Positions 31,738 to 44,425 of a stretch of DNA of 64,000 bases are shown in pieces. The translations under genes and the position numbers were made by a program. The DNA is from Macrostomum hystrix (taxonomy: Eukaryota > Platyhelminthes > Macrostomidae). The notes beneath the pieces were generated by a model. The model was not told the origin of the DNA, searched no databases, and saw only the letters and a program-made list of their open reading frames with translations. The stretch is taken from positions 20,975,001-21,039,000 of the forward strand of contig CATNEN010000038.1 of the NCBI GenBank assembly GCA_950097015.1, written 5' to 3'. The first letter of the stretch is position 1; each line of letters begins with the position of its first letter.

Positions 31738-34356
31738 TAAATATATAAATATTTGTAGAAATTGATTTATTAGGCCTAGTCTAAATGTGTGCTAATTAGA
31801 CAATAAAAACAATTGAAGTATGTAGCTAAATATTTTGAAAAGCCTACTCCTAACATTTACCAAACTAGTGTTTAGCATTAAGAAAGTATATTTGCCTGTT
31901 TAAATTGCACTTTTTGTTGTTGTGATTTGGAATCACATTAACAACAATTATAACACAGCTGTTTTAATAACAAAATGAATAATAAATAATACACAAATGA
32001 AGAAAAAAAATTTAAACAATCCATTTTAGATTTAAAACTATAAATGATTATAATGTTAAAGTTAGAAGCATTATATTTCTATAGGGCCTATGCTTTGTTT
32101 TTATAATAATAATTGTTGTACTCGCGACTTCCCAGAGGGACGCCCCTAGGAGGGTCAGAGTACGCGGGCCCGTGCTGGCCTGCGTCAGGGCGCGAGTGTC
32201 CGCACGGGACCCTAAGTCTGGGGCGTCAGGACGCACCCAAGTGGCCGGCACACGCGTCGGGACGCTGTGATGTTGATCACCCTTCAGTGGGGCGTCAGGG
32301 CGCACAAGCTGGCGTCTGAGTACAGCGGGCGTACAGTACAGGGTGACCCCTGGCTGGCAACCTGGTCTAGTCCCCCTCCTTAGTCGGCGTCAGGACACAC
32401 GGACGGTCCCCACTACAGCCCCCGAAATGAAGGAGACAAGGCAGCGACTTACTTCTGGTTCACTCGCACTCGTGCGTGTAGTCAACTTCGTGCAGCGGAC
32501 TTCTGATTGCGGCTGGCAGACTGGGTGGTCGATATTTATTAGTTATTATTTGTGCGTGGGGGACGGGTTATGGAAACAGTAGTCAGGCGTTGTAGAGCGT
32601 GAACACGCGCACGGGGGAGCCACCCGCCCCCGGCCGCGCCTTTATAGGACACGGCTCACCAAGGGCCGGGGCCCCCCCCCGCCCCACCCCCACCCACCAC
32701 CCCGGCCCAGCCACCCACCGGCCAATCACGGCGCAGCTGGGGGAGGGGCAGCCTGGGGCGAGGACCAAAAAGGGCGGCCCAGCCAACCAGCGCGCAGCCA
32801 ACACAATGGCGGCTAAGCGGCTTACACCACTGAGCCTTTAACGCCAAAACAACAATGCCAAAAACAACTGCGAGTGCACTTGTTGCGCGGGGGGGCGAGT
32901 GCACTTGAGCAGTGCAAGCGCACGTGCACAACATAATATAGACAATATGATATTTAAGCCTAACTATCTTTGTTTGTTCCTTTTTAAACAGCTATAGCAG
33001 TGTAATATGACAATATAATATGGTGCCTAGAAAATGTAGTGTCCTAGTTGTGCCACTATCAGTAGGCCTAGGCCTATTTGATATCATTGGATGAGATGCC
33101 TAAGCAACAAGATAAGCAAAGGCACATTAGCAGATTTGTTATTGACAAAGTTAATAGGACTAGGTGTACAGGTGGATAGTAGCATGGCCAATATAGCATT
33201 GGGGCCTAGTCAGTAAAATTAGTAAAATTTTACACCACTTCACACCTCTTCAGATGCAATGCCAGGCCTACGGAGATCACGTTAGAAAACCTCTGGACTG
33301 ATCCTGTTAAGGCCGCCACCTTCCTGAGACTACCGACGAGCGAGGTAGAGTGTGAGCGTCCCGAACTAGCCTAAAGGAAGGCTACAACATACAACACATT
33401 GCTAATCCGGGCTGCATCTCGCTGCTTTTATATATTTTTTGTTAATTAAAAGTAAAGTACTTGTCTTCGTTCCTCGAACCCAGTTTCTGTTTAAGGCAGT
33501 GTTTTCACAGTGTACTCTTTGAGCACTCTTAAGTACTCGTACTCTGGTACTCTTTAAGGGCGTAGCAATAGAGTACTCTGGTATTCATTTAAAGTGCGTA
33601 CTTTGAAGTGGGCGAGTACTTTTTAAAGTGCAACGCATTTCAGTCTGTCATCATCAATCCTAATTTTGTACTATATGAAAGTGTCAATAATCGCTGGTAC
33701 ATTAGTACATTCTCGCAACGTAAAATTAGTAGATTTATTATATGCATTTTAAAGATACGTTGCTTAGTAAATAACAGATATGTTATCAGTCCCATTAATT
33801 ATACCCTACGTACAGAAGTAACACAACATAATATATATGGTAACGTGGCTTGATGGCACTGCTAATGTGTGTGTCTGCCCATTCGTGTTGTTGCATGTAC
33901 AAAACAAGTGCTGTTTGGATAAATCTTTCCTTTAATTATGTTTTACGTTTTTTGACAGATGGGCATAGATAGATAGGTAGATAGATCTCATACTGTCTCT
34001 CTCACTCTCCGATTCTCCGCGCTCCCTCCCGCTGTTTTAATTTTGTTTATTTTGTTCCCTAATAAAAACATAAATTCACCCTCTCCCTCCATATGTGGGT
34101 CCCACATTCGGCTGTCAGTCAGTCAAGGAGATATTAGCGCTCATCAAGATTTTGATACAGGAGTCAATGATGCAGTAGTCTGCTCTATTAAAGTGCTTCA
34201 GTGAGTATCCTCAGTACAAAGGCCGCTAAGTTTTGGAATATTTATTAAGTCTTTTGTTCATTTTATTGGGTGACATGATCAGAAGTAAAAAATAATTTCG
34301 AAATATTGAGCAATTAATGCACTTCGACCTGCTAAGGTGGCACACCTTCAATCTAG
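31738..34356 (+). mobile_element. Interspersed element, family 2, copy 1 (interrupted by a solo LTR)
   Basis: Nearly identical to 39662-41456 apart from the 820-bp LTR at 32114-32933. Both copies end hairpin (aaggtggcacacctt)-caat-CTAG-T. Upstream of the hairpin is GCACTTCGACCT, the same motif as at the end of family 1. There is no coding ORF of note. A degenerate gtactct-rich stretch lies at 33510-33620. Confidence 0.65.
32114..32933. mobile_element. Solo LTR of an LTR retrotransposon (820 bp)
   Basis: GC-rich insertion beginning TGTTG and ending CAACA, flanked by taat at 32110-32113 and 32934-32937. The uninterrupted site (ataataataatatagac) is present in the paralogous family 2 copy near 40030, which proves insertion with a 4-bp target-site duplication (5 bp if one base of ambiguity is included). 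A TATA-like tttata lies near 32640. No internal region remains, so it arose by LTR-LTR recombination. Orientation is not certain. Confidence 0.88.
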
Positions 34357-37117
34357 TTAGGTCGAAGTGCAGTCCGGAAAAATTGCCAACGAGGAGCGAA
34401 GCGAGCGAAGCGAGCGTAGCTCCTCGTTGGCAATTTTTTCGGACAAACGAGACCGAGATAAGATGTGCTTGAGACTCCCCCAACGTAAAATCAACGTTTT
34501 AGAAACTAAAATTGATGCAGAATTAAAACCACTTGAGATGAAACCATGTGTGACCCCTTTATGGACGTAAAACATTTAGGGCTACAAGATGAGCGACGTG
34601 AAAGTTCCATAGCAACGCGTCTTGGTTGCCATGGCAACAAAAAAGTGACTTTTTTTAGACCCGTCGAAATCTTGAATCTCAAAAAATAAGGATTCACAAT
34701 ATGGAGTCAAAAATTGATTGAACCCAACTTTTGGCGAATTTTCAGACCTTCAAGACACTGATTGGTTATTTTCCGCTAAATGCTTACCTTGATAGGTAAT
34801 TCTGTAAAAGTGTGTTTTTTAAGTGTCAAAAAATGCGCATTTTTTTCAACTTTCAACTGACGCAGCTCAAAGGTCGCGCGTCAGCGCGACCTTTGAGCTG
34901 CGTCATTCTAACGATGGCACCTGGGACTCTTACATGACGCACGACTTTAACCAAGATACTCACTTTAACTGTACATTCGCACCTGTTAATTACATTCGAA
35001 TATTCGACGGGTAGGTATTCGAACCGAAATAAAGGAAATTCAACCTTGTTGCAAGACTCTAAAAAGTACATGAATGCGGTCATTTAGGTAAGATCTACAT
35101 GTTTATAATACATTTTGAGCCGTTTCGTTGCACTGACTTTGAGCCATACACTGCTAAAGTCGATAAACGTGATTTAGGCTATTTTTATGCATTTTTCATG
35201 ATACAAATGTACAAAAAATAAGAAACGACGACATGCTAGGAAAATCAGACTTTTTAGGCAAGGTGCACAACTAAATTGCGCACAATATGTATATCTTGAA
35301 ATTTCGTCTTAGTTTATTGAAGTCGCTGCCGGTACAGAAATGTACTTTAACGACGGTACGGGGGGCTTGCATATCGAGCATACTTTTTAGCCTGTAACTT
35401 TTGAACGGATTACCGGAGCGCGACGCGCTTGGTGTCATTGAACTACATTTTAGTTGTACTTTAATTTGAATGTATGTTCGCTGTCATTGCACGATGCGTT
35501 GTACACCTCAGGTCAGGTCACGTGACTTGCTGGAAATGAAATAATGACTTTGTACCTATACTAAGGATAGGTGAAGCGTAAGAATGAGCCAAAATTTGTA
35601 CTTATTAGAAACACCTAGATGACTACTGTCAGAAAAAAAGATATTCACGTCTGTCAGTTGCAAAAAAATTTTATAATTGACTCTCAAAATCGAAAAACGT
35701 GATTTTGTGCAAAAACAACCCATATGAGCACACATAGGGTGAAAAATTTATTGATTTTCGCTATGAGGTTCTTAGCTTCCAAGAGCACTATTGTGCCCAG
35801 TAAACACGTACAGATGACTGCTATCTTCGTTAGTGTGCGAAAATTCATATTTTGACGCTAATAACATTTTCCGAATTACGAGGTTCCGGTGTTATGCGCT
35901 TTTTTGCTATATTTCACGCTGCCATTTATTAACGATGCTACGCCAGGCCTTCAGTGTGGTGTCAATAATTAGCATTTAAAAAGTGCTTTAATTTGAGTGT
36001 ATGTTCGCTGGCATTGCACGATGCGTTGTACACCTCAGGCCAGGTCACGTGACTTGCTGGAAATGAAATAATGACTTTGTACCTATACTAAGGATAGGTG
36101 AAGCATAAGAATGACCCATATTAGTACTTATTAGAAACATCTAGATGACTACTCTCAGAAAATGGGACATTCACGTCTGTCAGTTGCAAAAAAATTTTAT
36201 AATTGACTCTCAAAATCGAAAAACGTGATTTTGTGCAAAAACAACCCATTTGAGCACTACATAGGGCGGAAAATATATTAATTTTCGCTATGAGGTTCTT
36301 AGCTTCCAAGAGCACTATTGTGCCCAGTAAACACGTACAGATGACTGCCATCTTCGTTAGTGTGCGAAAATTCGTATTTTGACGCTATTAACATTTTACC
36401 GAATTACGAGGTTCCGGTACTATGCGTTTTTTTGCTATATTTCACGCTGCCATTTATTAACGATGCTACGCCAGGCCTTCAGTGTGGTGTCAATAAATAG
36501 CATTTAGCAAGTGCTTTAAGATGACATCATGCGCATTGCGTTGCGTAAAAGTGTGGGTCCACAGTTTCGTAATAAGTTAAAAAGACCTGATTTCGCAAAA
36601 ATCTTTAAAAGAAAAAATACCAAATAGGTAACTAAAAAGCCTTCTGACACTGAATAAGAAATGCACATAAAAGTGCTATTTTGTAACTTAAAAAGTCTTG
36701 CGTCCTGCAAAAATCTTCTATGCTGACTTTTTGGAGCCGTGAAGTGAAAAAAACGTGCGCATTTTTAAAGCTGTTGAACTTACTTTTTGAGGTATATTTT
36801 GAAAATAAGCTTTTATAAATTGTATAACAAAATTTAATTAAAGAAAGAAATAAGTTGCTTCAAAAACTGAATTAAAGTAATTTTTAAATAATCTAATTGT
36901 ACATTTTAGTCGTTCTGTTTCATATGGTTTCTACAAGAAAATCAAATTCAAATCGGCTATGTTAACAGTAGCATTCGAAATTTTTGTCGTACGGCAAATT
37001 TGACATAAAAATTTCAAAGCAACTTAACTAAGCAATCACAATCTAAATCTGAATTTTTTTCAGGCCTTTAATCTGTAGCTATTATATTCGCTTTTTACTC
37101 TATATATTAGTATCCTA
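34353..37117 (-). mobile_element. Non-autonomous element, family 1, copy B
   Basis: Near-identical copy of 27464-30225, with the same terminal hairpin (34373-34446) and internal 46-bp hairpin (34859-34904). It abuts the 3' end of family 2 copy 1 so that one CTAG serves as the end of both. Confidence 0.65.
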
Positions 37118-38963
37118 TTGATTTGGATATTGATTGATTGATTTGATTTGTTTTGCATTTTTAAAGATACTAGGCCTATGTATAATTATGGACTTAGCTA
37201 AATAATTAGCCTAGGCCTACCTAATGTTGGGTAACTTGTATTGATTGGCAAAGCATTTCACTGCAAAGGCATATCTTGTGGTTTCAGATTTTCATCTTTA
37301 GAATTCCTAATCCAAATATACAGAATGTCCAAGATTTTCTATTATGAGTATTATTTATTGGACCTTAGTATATGATGTTAATTCATGTGGCTCACTTTGA
37401 TTTTTAAGTCTATTTAATAGAACTTTGTGATAAAAAATTAATGAATGGTAAATTATAATTAATTAGGCCTAGTCACACAGGACATCTGTAGCTATAAAAA
37501 CTTAGCATCTAAGTAGTTTACAATAGTTTAGCATTTTTAGGGTTTTATGTGTTGCAAAACTGTTTGCTTTCTACAGTATTTGGCTTAGGGCTGCATCCAT
37601 AATTGGAAACAATAAGCTTCTAGATATGTACATTAGAGACATATCTAGTATGTCTGTAATGTCTCTAGCTGTAACAAAAGAAAGAGCTTGTTACAGCTGG
37701 TGGTGTGTCTATGACGGATTTCACAATCTACTTCAAATTAAAAATAAGACTTCCCAACTTCAGCAATCCTGCCAAAACGAAGAAAATGAATGCAACTCAC
37801 AAAGATCTGTGATCTGCGATTTGATCTGCAAATTCCAAGATCGAACAACAGGTATCTACTTGAGTTAGAATTGAGTGATTTTAGAGACTTGTCAACATAT
37901 ATATTTGCTTCTTGGAGTCAATTGATACACAATAGAACACAAAGTTATTGTCAAAATAACGAATATAAAATACAAAAATAAATCAACAAGGAAAAAACGA
38001 GCACTATTTTTAATCCGCACAAGGCATGCTATCCACAAAGAATGACTATTATGAAATTTAAAAGTACACAAAAAACCTTAAAAAATAAATTTTCGTCCAA
38101 TTTACAACTGCAATAAGGCGGAAGGCCTTTTTGTTTACGAGTTGGAGTGGCAGCAAAGTTTGTGCTGCATTGCACGTATATTTATATACAATGCGAGAGC
38201 GAGATAGAGGGGTCTAGGGAGGTGTGAACTGGTGGCGTGACTTCATACCCCGGCTTAGCAAGCCGGCTGGCTGGGTGCACCAACCCCCACCTCAACTAGA
38301 CTGAGGTTGAGGGGTTTTGGGTGCGGCTGCACTGGCGCTGGTCACGTGTTGACTCTACGCCACAGCAAAGTATTATTCTTTTAGTTTCGATGACAAAAAG
38401 ACATTCTCGTAGTGGAAAGTTCCAAGGCAAGGATGAAATGCAAAGATACATTTCTACACATTGCCATTATTTCGAAGAAATAAGCATATTGGCAGGAGTA
38501 AGTCATGAAATAAAATCCTATTGTTGACACTTAGAAGCAATAACCAAAGCACAGGCACAAACTTTGTCACTTCTGAGATGCTAATTAACCCTGAACACAG
38601 ATTGACATTCAAATAAAAACTGTTGATTTCGTTATTTAATAACAATATTGGCAAATTAAAAGCTGAAAATTGAGCAAATGTTCTATCGATCAGGCACAAG
38701 GTTCAATTAAAATCATTTGATGCAGCCATATCAAATTGAACTAAGAAGACTAAAAAACTAAAAAGACAGGGGGAAGCTAAAAACATAAAATAAATCATAA
38801 AAACAAGATTGGACAGCACAAAGGACATAAGATCTAATTGATTTTAGCTGGGGAAGCGATACCAAGCAAGGGGCACCTTAATTTTTTGTAAAATGACACA
38901 CACAGTAGCAACCAACATTAATAGTGCGCTAGGTCCCACACAACTAGTTTCCAAGCAGTTCAA
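37118..38963. other. Intergenic, no supported gene
   Basis: AT-rich, with a GC-richer island at 38190-38350 that contains a hairpin (cccacctcaactagactgag and complement). Small ORFs here have no domain signature. Confidence 0.35.
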
Positions 38964-39590
38964 TTAGACCCTGACTGGCCAGCGGCCATTGCTAGACCGG
39001 TCCACAATGTGCCTATCGTTACTGATGGTGACACGCAGGCTGCCAGTGTTGGCCTTGCCAAGGCGCACCAACTGACAGGGCAACTCCTCGTCGCTTTCCT
39101 CATCGACTCTGATAACAGACAGACAGACCCGCTGCCGCTGCTGCTTATAATCAGACTGATAATAGTTGGCGTTCTCATCTCGGCTCCGAGAAGACTGAAT
39201 AGTAGTGTAGCGCAGTTTATAGCGACTGTGAAGCTTCTCCTGCTGGAGTGCGCGCTGGCCAAAGCTCTGCGATCGAAAAGCGCCACCACCTCGACTAGCG
39301 CCTTGGTTGGCGCCACCTGTTCTCTGTCGCTGGATAAGCGAGCAGATGTGGCTTGTCTCCTCTGTTTCTCGACCAAATGCGACTAACTCGCCATTCACTA
39401 GGTGGATGTAGCCTACATTAGGCAAGCTGCGCATTAGTGAAGTCACATTGTCATGTCCAGCCAGATCGAGGGCGTGCCCGGCCAGGGCCCTGTACTGGGC
39501 CTGCAGCTCGCATAGTCGGACACCATTCTTAGTGCTGAGAAGTACAGCCCGAAGCAGGCTGTCTTGAGCAGTGGGGCTGGGAGTCGACAT
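38964..39590 (-). CDS. LOTUS (OST-HTH) domain protein, TDRD5/TDRD7-like N-terminus
   Basis: Seen: 208 codons from ATG 39590-39588 to TAG-type end at 38964. The frame is preceded by a splice-acceptor-like attgattttcag ending at 39601, so a 5' UTR exon or trans-spliced leader is likely. Residues 5-80 (SLLRAVLLSTKNGVRLCEL, QYRALAGHALDL, VTSLMRSLPNVGYIHLVNG) match the first LOTUS domain of TDRD7/TDRD5, where the sequence LRAVL-S-KNGV is typical. The rest is Arg/Ser/Gln-rich and ends LRVTISNDRHIVDRSSNGRW without tudor domains. Family knowledge: LOTUS domains bind the germline helicase Vasa (or RNA) and act in germ granules and piRNA pathways. It is a short LOTUS-only protein as read; a missed 3' exon is possible. 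Confidence 0.75.
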   Translation of the reverse strand: MSTPSPTAQDSLLRAVLLSTKNGVRLCELQAQYRALAGHALDLAGHDNVTSLMRSLPNVGYIHLVNGELVAFGRETEETSHICSLIQRQRTGGANQGASRGGGAFRSQSFGQRALQQEKLHSRYKLRYTTIQSSRSRDENANYYQSDYKQQRQRVCLSVIRVDEESDEELPCQLVRLGKANTGSLRVTISNDRHIVDRSSNGRWPVRV

Positions 39591-39661
39591 GAATAAACAG
39601 CTGAAAATCAATATATAAGGATTAGAGCAAAGAGGCTAGCTAAGGAAAATGCTGTATACTT

Positions 39662-41456
39662 CATAAATATATAAATATTTGTAGAAATTGATTTATTTGG
39701 CCTAGTCTAAGTGCTAATTAGACAATAAAAACAATTAAAGTATGCAGCTAAATATTTTGAAAAGCCTACTCCTAACATTTACCAAACTAGTGTTTAGCAT
39801 TAAGAAAGTATATTTGCCTGTTTAAATTGCACTTTTTGTTGTTGTGATTTGGAATCACATTAACAACAATTATAACACAGCTGTTTTTAATAACAAAATG
39901 AATAATAAATAATACACAAATGAAGAAAAAAAATTTAAACAATCCATTTTAGATTTAAGACTATAAATGATTATAATGTTAAAGTTAGAAGCATTATATT
40001 TCCATAGGGCCTATGCTTTGTTTTTATAATAATAATATAGACAATATGATATTTAAGCCTAACTATCTTTGTTTGTTCCTTTTTAAACAGCTATAGCAGT
40101 GTAATATGACAATATAATATGGTGCCTTGAAAATGTAGTGTCCTAGTTGTGCCACTATCAGTAGGCCTAGGCCTATTTGATATCATTGGATGAGATGCCT
40201 AAGCAACAAGATAAGCAAAGGCAAATTAGCAGTTTTGTTATTGACAAAGTTAATAGTACTAGGTGTACAGGTGGATAGTAGCATGGCCAATATAGCATTG
40301 GGGCCTAGTCAGTAAAATTAGTAAAATTTTACACCACTTCACACCTCTTCAGATGCAATGCCAGGCCTACGGAGATCACGTTAGAAAACCTCTGGACTGA
40401 TCCTGTTAAGGCCGCCACCTTCCTGAGACTACCGACGAGCGAGGTAGAGTGTGAGCGTCCCGAACTAGCCTAAAGGAAGGCTACAACATACAACACATTG
40501 CTAATCCGGGCTTCATCTCGCTGCTTTTATATATTTTTTGTTAATTAAAAGTAAAGTACTTGTCTTCGTTCCTCGAACCCAGTTTCTGTTTAAGGCAGTG
40601 TTTTCACAGTGTACTCTTTGAGCACTCTTAAGTACTCGTACTCTGGTACTCTTTAAGGGCGTAGCAATAGAGTACTCTGGTATTCATTTAAAGTGCGTAC
40701 TTTGAAGTGGGCGAGTACTTTTTAAAGTGCAACGCATTTCAGTCTGTCATCATCAATCCTAATTTTGTACTATATGAAAGTGTCAATAATCGCTGGTACA
40801 TTAGTACATTCTCGCAACGTAAAATTAGTAGATTTATTATATGCATTTTAAAGATACGTTGCTTAGGAAATAACAGATATGTTATCAGTCCCATTAATTA
40901 TACCCTACGTACTGAAGTAACACAACATAATATATGGTAACGTGGCTTGATGGCACTGCTAATGTGTGTGTCTGCCCATTCGTGTTGTTGCATGTACAAA
41001 ACAAGTGCTGTTTGGATAAATCTTTCCTTTAATTATTACGTTTACGTTTTTTGACAGATGGGCATAGATAGATCGGTAGATAGATCTCATACTGTCTCTC
41101 TCACTCTCCGATTCTCCGCGCTCCCTCCCGCTGTTTTAATTTTGTTTATTTTGTTCCCTAATAAAAACAAAAATTCACCCTCTCCCTCCATATGTGGGTC
41201 CCACATTCGGCTGTCAGTCAGTCAAGGAGATATTAGCGCTCATCAAGATTTTAATACAGGAGTCAATGATGCAGTAGTCTGCTCTATTAAAGTGCTTCAG
41301 TGAGTATCCTCAGTACAAAGGCCGCTAAGTTTTGGAATATTTACAATGGTTTTTTGTTCATTTTATTGGGTGACATGATCAGAAGTAAAAAATAATTTCG
41401 AAATATTGAGCAATTAATGCACTTCGACCTGCTAAGGTGGCACACCTTCAATCTAG
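39662..41456 (+). mobile_element. Interspersed element, family 2, copy 2 (no LTR)
   Basis: The intact 1.8-kb version of 31738-34356. It starts at taaatatataaatatttg and ends caatCTAG followed by T. Provides the empty site for the solo LTR. Confidence 0.65.
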
Positions 41457-43864
41457 TTTGTTGGTAGCTTATTGTTGTTGTTAACTTATCGCCGCTTATA
41501 AAATTAGGCTTATCGTCAATTTTTTGGTCAAGTCCGTTCCTTCTAGGCCTACTATATGATTTCAAAGCGGTCGACGAACTTTTCTCACGATTTTGCTACT
41601 GTTGACAAAGTATTTTAATTTTCTGCTTACCACATGGCAGCTTGTATCATTGTATGAATAAGTCTAAAACTCATTATAGGCCCCTATAAATATGCCGTGC
41701 CATTAATTTCAATTTTATCCACATGGTTCTGTTTTTTGAAATGAGGCCCTTTTGGGTTTGAACGTTTTGTTGAACCCTCGAGCCAATAGATTGACAAAGT
41801 TGCCAATGTGTTACGATATGACTGTGTTCTATACCATACTCTCAAATCTTACATGTACACTGAAAAAATTCGGTGTACATTTGCACTAGATTAGCTGGGG
41901 TATATGTATTTCCGGCGTACACAGTGCATACTGGGATACATTGGCATATTAGCGTATATTGGCATACATCGGTGTATGCTGCCATATGCCGGCTAGCAGT
42001 GCTGCGCAGGCAGAGGCAGACAAGCTGCAGGCACACATGTTGTGTGGGCATGCGGCTTGCATTGCATTGCACTTAGAAAGCGAAACATTCCATGAAATGA
42101 AATTGAAAAAATAGCATTTTAATTCAGATTGTTGAAAGAAGAGTAAAACAAAATTCCACAAAAGGATCATTGAATGGAAAACTTGATGGTGAATTTCTGT
42201 GTTGCATAAATTTTTTATTATTTTTTTGGCCCAGGGCCAATGTCGGCATGCTTTTTATCCCTACGTTTTAGGCACTAAAATTACTTTTTTCTTGTAAAAT
42301 GATGCACATTGTTTTTTTAAATTTTGCATACAGTTGCTATTTCTTTCTAGCATACATTTTATGGGCTACAGTTTGCTTCCACCGTACATTTCATTTTCTG
42401 GTGTACAAGACCAAGGCGTACAGTTAAGCACATTTGTGAGTATGGGTTCTACATTTTGACCTACACATTCATTAACTGACATTATGTTATCCTTTTTAAT
42501 TATTGTAGGCCTAATTTAACAACTTACTAAATCTTTTGTCACCGTTACATGTTTTCATTCAAATTGTATTGACTTAAAAAGTAAGAAGTCTATCAAAGAA
42601 AATCATACAAGTCAACCAGGAGAATTCTAGTCAGCACCAAACTCATCACACATATTATCACACATCATTGTTATTATTTTACACTATGCATTGATAGTGT
42701 ACACTATACACTATACTCTGAAGCAAAAGCCTTATGCTCAGAGAAGAATAGGTAGGGACTTGAAAGTAGACCTATTCATACAAGCTGCCGTGTGGATAAA
42801 ATTGAAATTATTGGCACGGGACCATGGGAATAAGCACTTCCTAATGATTATGCCATTTTGGATTTGTTCATGCCAAGCTTTTAAACTAAACTTTATTTCC
42901 ATTTGTCTGTTTCAGATGTTCTTCTGATGCACACTAAAATAAATGCCACCTGTAATGTACAGCAGACAGTGACTGTGTTGTATGACTTGACTGACTTGAC
43001 TTAGCTGCAGGGCGGTCCCATAGAGGGACACAGCAGGAAGACGATGCTGCCCATTCCGCTATTCCCTGAATGACCAAGGCTCCATCACGGACTAGGAGTT
43101 GGCATCACCCAGGGTGGTCCCTTGGAGTTGCTCTCTGCAGCCATGTTGCTCCCTGGAAGAGGGAGTGCAGCTCTGTGGGTGGCCCAAAGGTAGCGCGTGA
43201 ACTGATTAAGTGTTGTATGACACCTCTCATACATGCGCAACACCCGGCCGACCCGGCCGAACCGGCCGGGTGAAACAAGGGCCAAGCAAGGTAAGTCGCA
43301 AAAACCAATAGACCAAGCGCAAAAAAATCAAAGGGGGGACCAAGGGACAAAAAAGGAAGGCGTGAAGAAAAGGAAAAAGGGGAGAGAAAAAGAGAGCAAA
43401 TGAGAGCAAACTAAGTCGTAAATAGAGCAATGAAATGAACTAAGTCGCAAATGAGAGCAAAAACTAAGTCGCACGGCCGGCTAAGATTTGGGAGGTTGCG
43501 CATGTATGACACCTCTGTGGACCTCTTTGTGGACCTGTAAGTTGCGCCTAGATTGGACTCGACATTAGCAAATCGAATATTGGGTGTGTTGGAAATGAAT
43601 GATAAAAGGTGTAGTATTGTAATAAGTCACATTAGTTGCTGTTATTTAAAGTAAAAAATAAGAAAAATGCCTTTAGATATTTAAATTATATATAGTGAAT
43701 AGCCAATACTACCACAGCTCTGACCAAAATCAAAAGCAGAGGCAAATTTCTTCCTTTCGAACTGGCAAATTTTGAGGTGGGTATTTACACCTGCATTCTA
43801 GTGTGAGTTGTCCTAGGGAGAGCAAAGGTTTGCTCAAATACTCATTTTTCATGCATTTATATTG
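41457..43864. other. Intergenic, no supported gene
   Basis: AT-rich with a GC-richer stretch at 43000-43500. A short run of tata/ggcatac repeats lies at 41930-41990. No ORF shows a domain signature. Confidence 0.35.
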
Positions 43865-44425
43865 GGCGATCTTTCGGTTCCCCTGCTCTAAATTATTTTA
43901 ACAATTTTTTCAAACTTTTCAGAGTCTGTTAGGTAAAGTTCAGGTAAGTAAAATATTAAGTTAATTAATTATTAGACTGGATAGTACTGGGTGATCCAGT
44001 ATAGGATGTTGCCAAAGTGGTGTTCAGGGAAAGCTCGACGCCACATGAACTCTTGCAGGTAGTTCTCCTCCTTCGAATTGAACGAAGCCTCTTGCACTGC
44101 TTGCAGGACCATGCAGCACCAGCCATCGATGGAGTCCTCGCCGAGACGTTGCTGAAGTGACATAGCAATGTCACAGGTCTAGCAATTCCTGCTATTGGCA
44201 AGCAGGTGGTGCCTCGCCATCCAACGCATCACCTCGTCAACATCGGGACCAATGCAACCAGTCCTCGATGATTGACATCAATGTCACACAGAACTATGCT
44301 GTTCAGGACTTCGGTGGCTGGAACAATGCTCTGTGGCGCAGGAGGTCGACCAGCCATACTAGCAGTAGCTGAAACGTTTGAAAAAATCGTTAAAATAATT
44401 TAGACTGGGAAACCGAAAGATCGCC
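43865..44425 (-). mobile_element. Decayed Merlin-like (IS1595/ISXO2-type) DNA transposon
   Basis: Terminal inverted repeats of about 50 bp: the left end starts ggcgatctttcggtt and continues ctctaaattattttaac; the right end is its complement with a few changes. Flanks are ttatattg (43857-43864) and atatattg (44426-44433), an 8-bp target-site duplication with one mismatch; 8-9 bp is typical of Merlin. The interior, on the minus strand, encodes the N-terminal part of a Merlin-type transposase: RWMARHHLLANSRNC, TCDIAMSLQQRLGEDSIDGW, and in a neighbouring frame SCKQCKRLRSIRR, then ILYWITQYYP. One in-frame TAG and frame changes show it is dead. The catalytic part is deleted. Confidence 0.75.

Noticed and set aside
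33608-33853. 81-codon ORF, repeated at 40707-40940
   Set aside because: It lies in a repeated element, is AT-rich without a domain, and the second copy ends at a different place because of a small deletion.
39009-39386. Plus-strand 125-codon ORF
   Set aside because: It is antisense to the LOTUS-domain exon, which has a recognisable family match and start.
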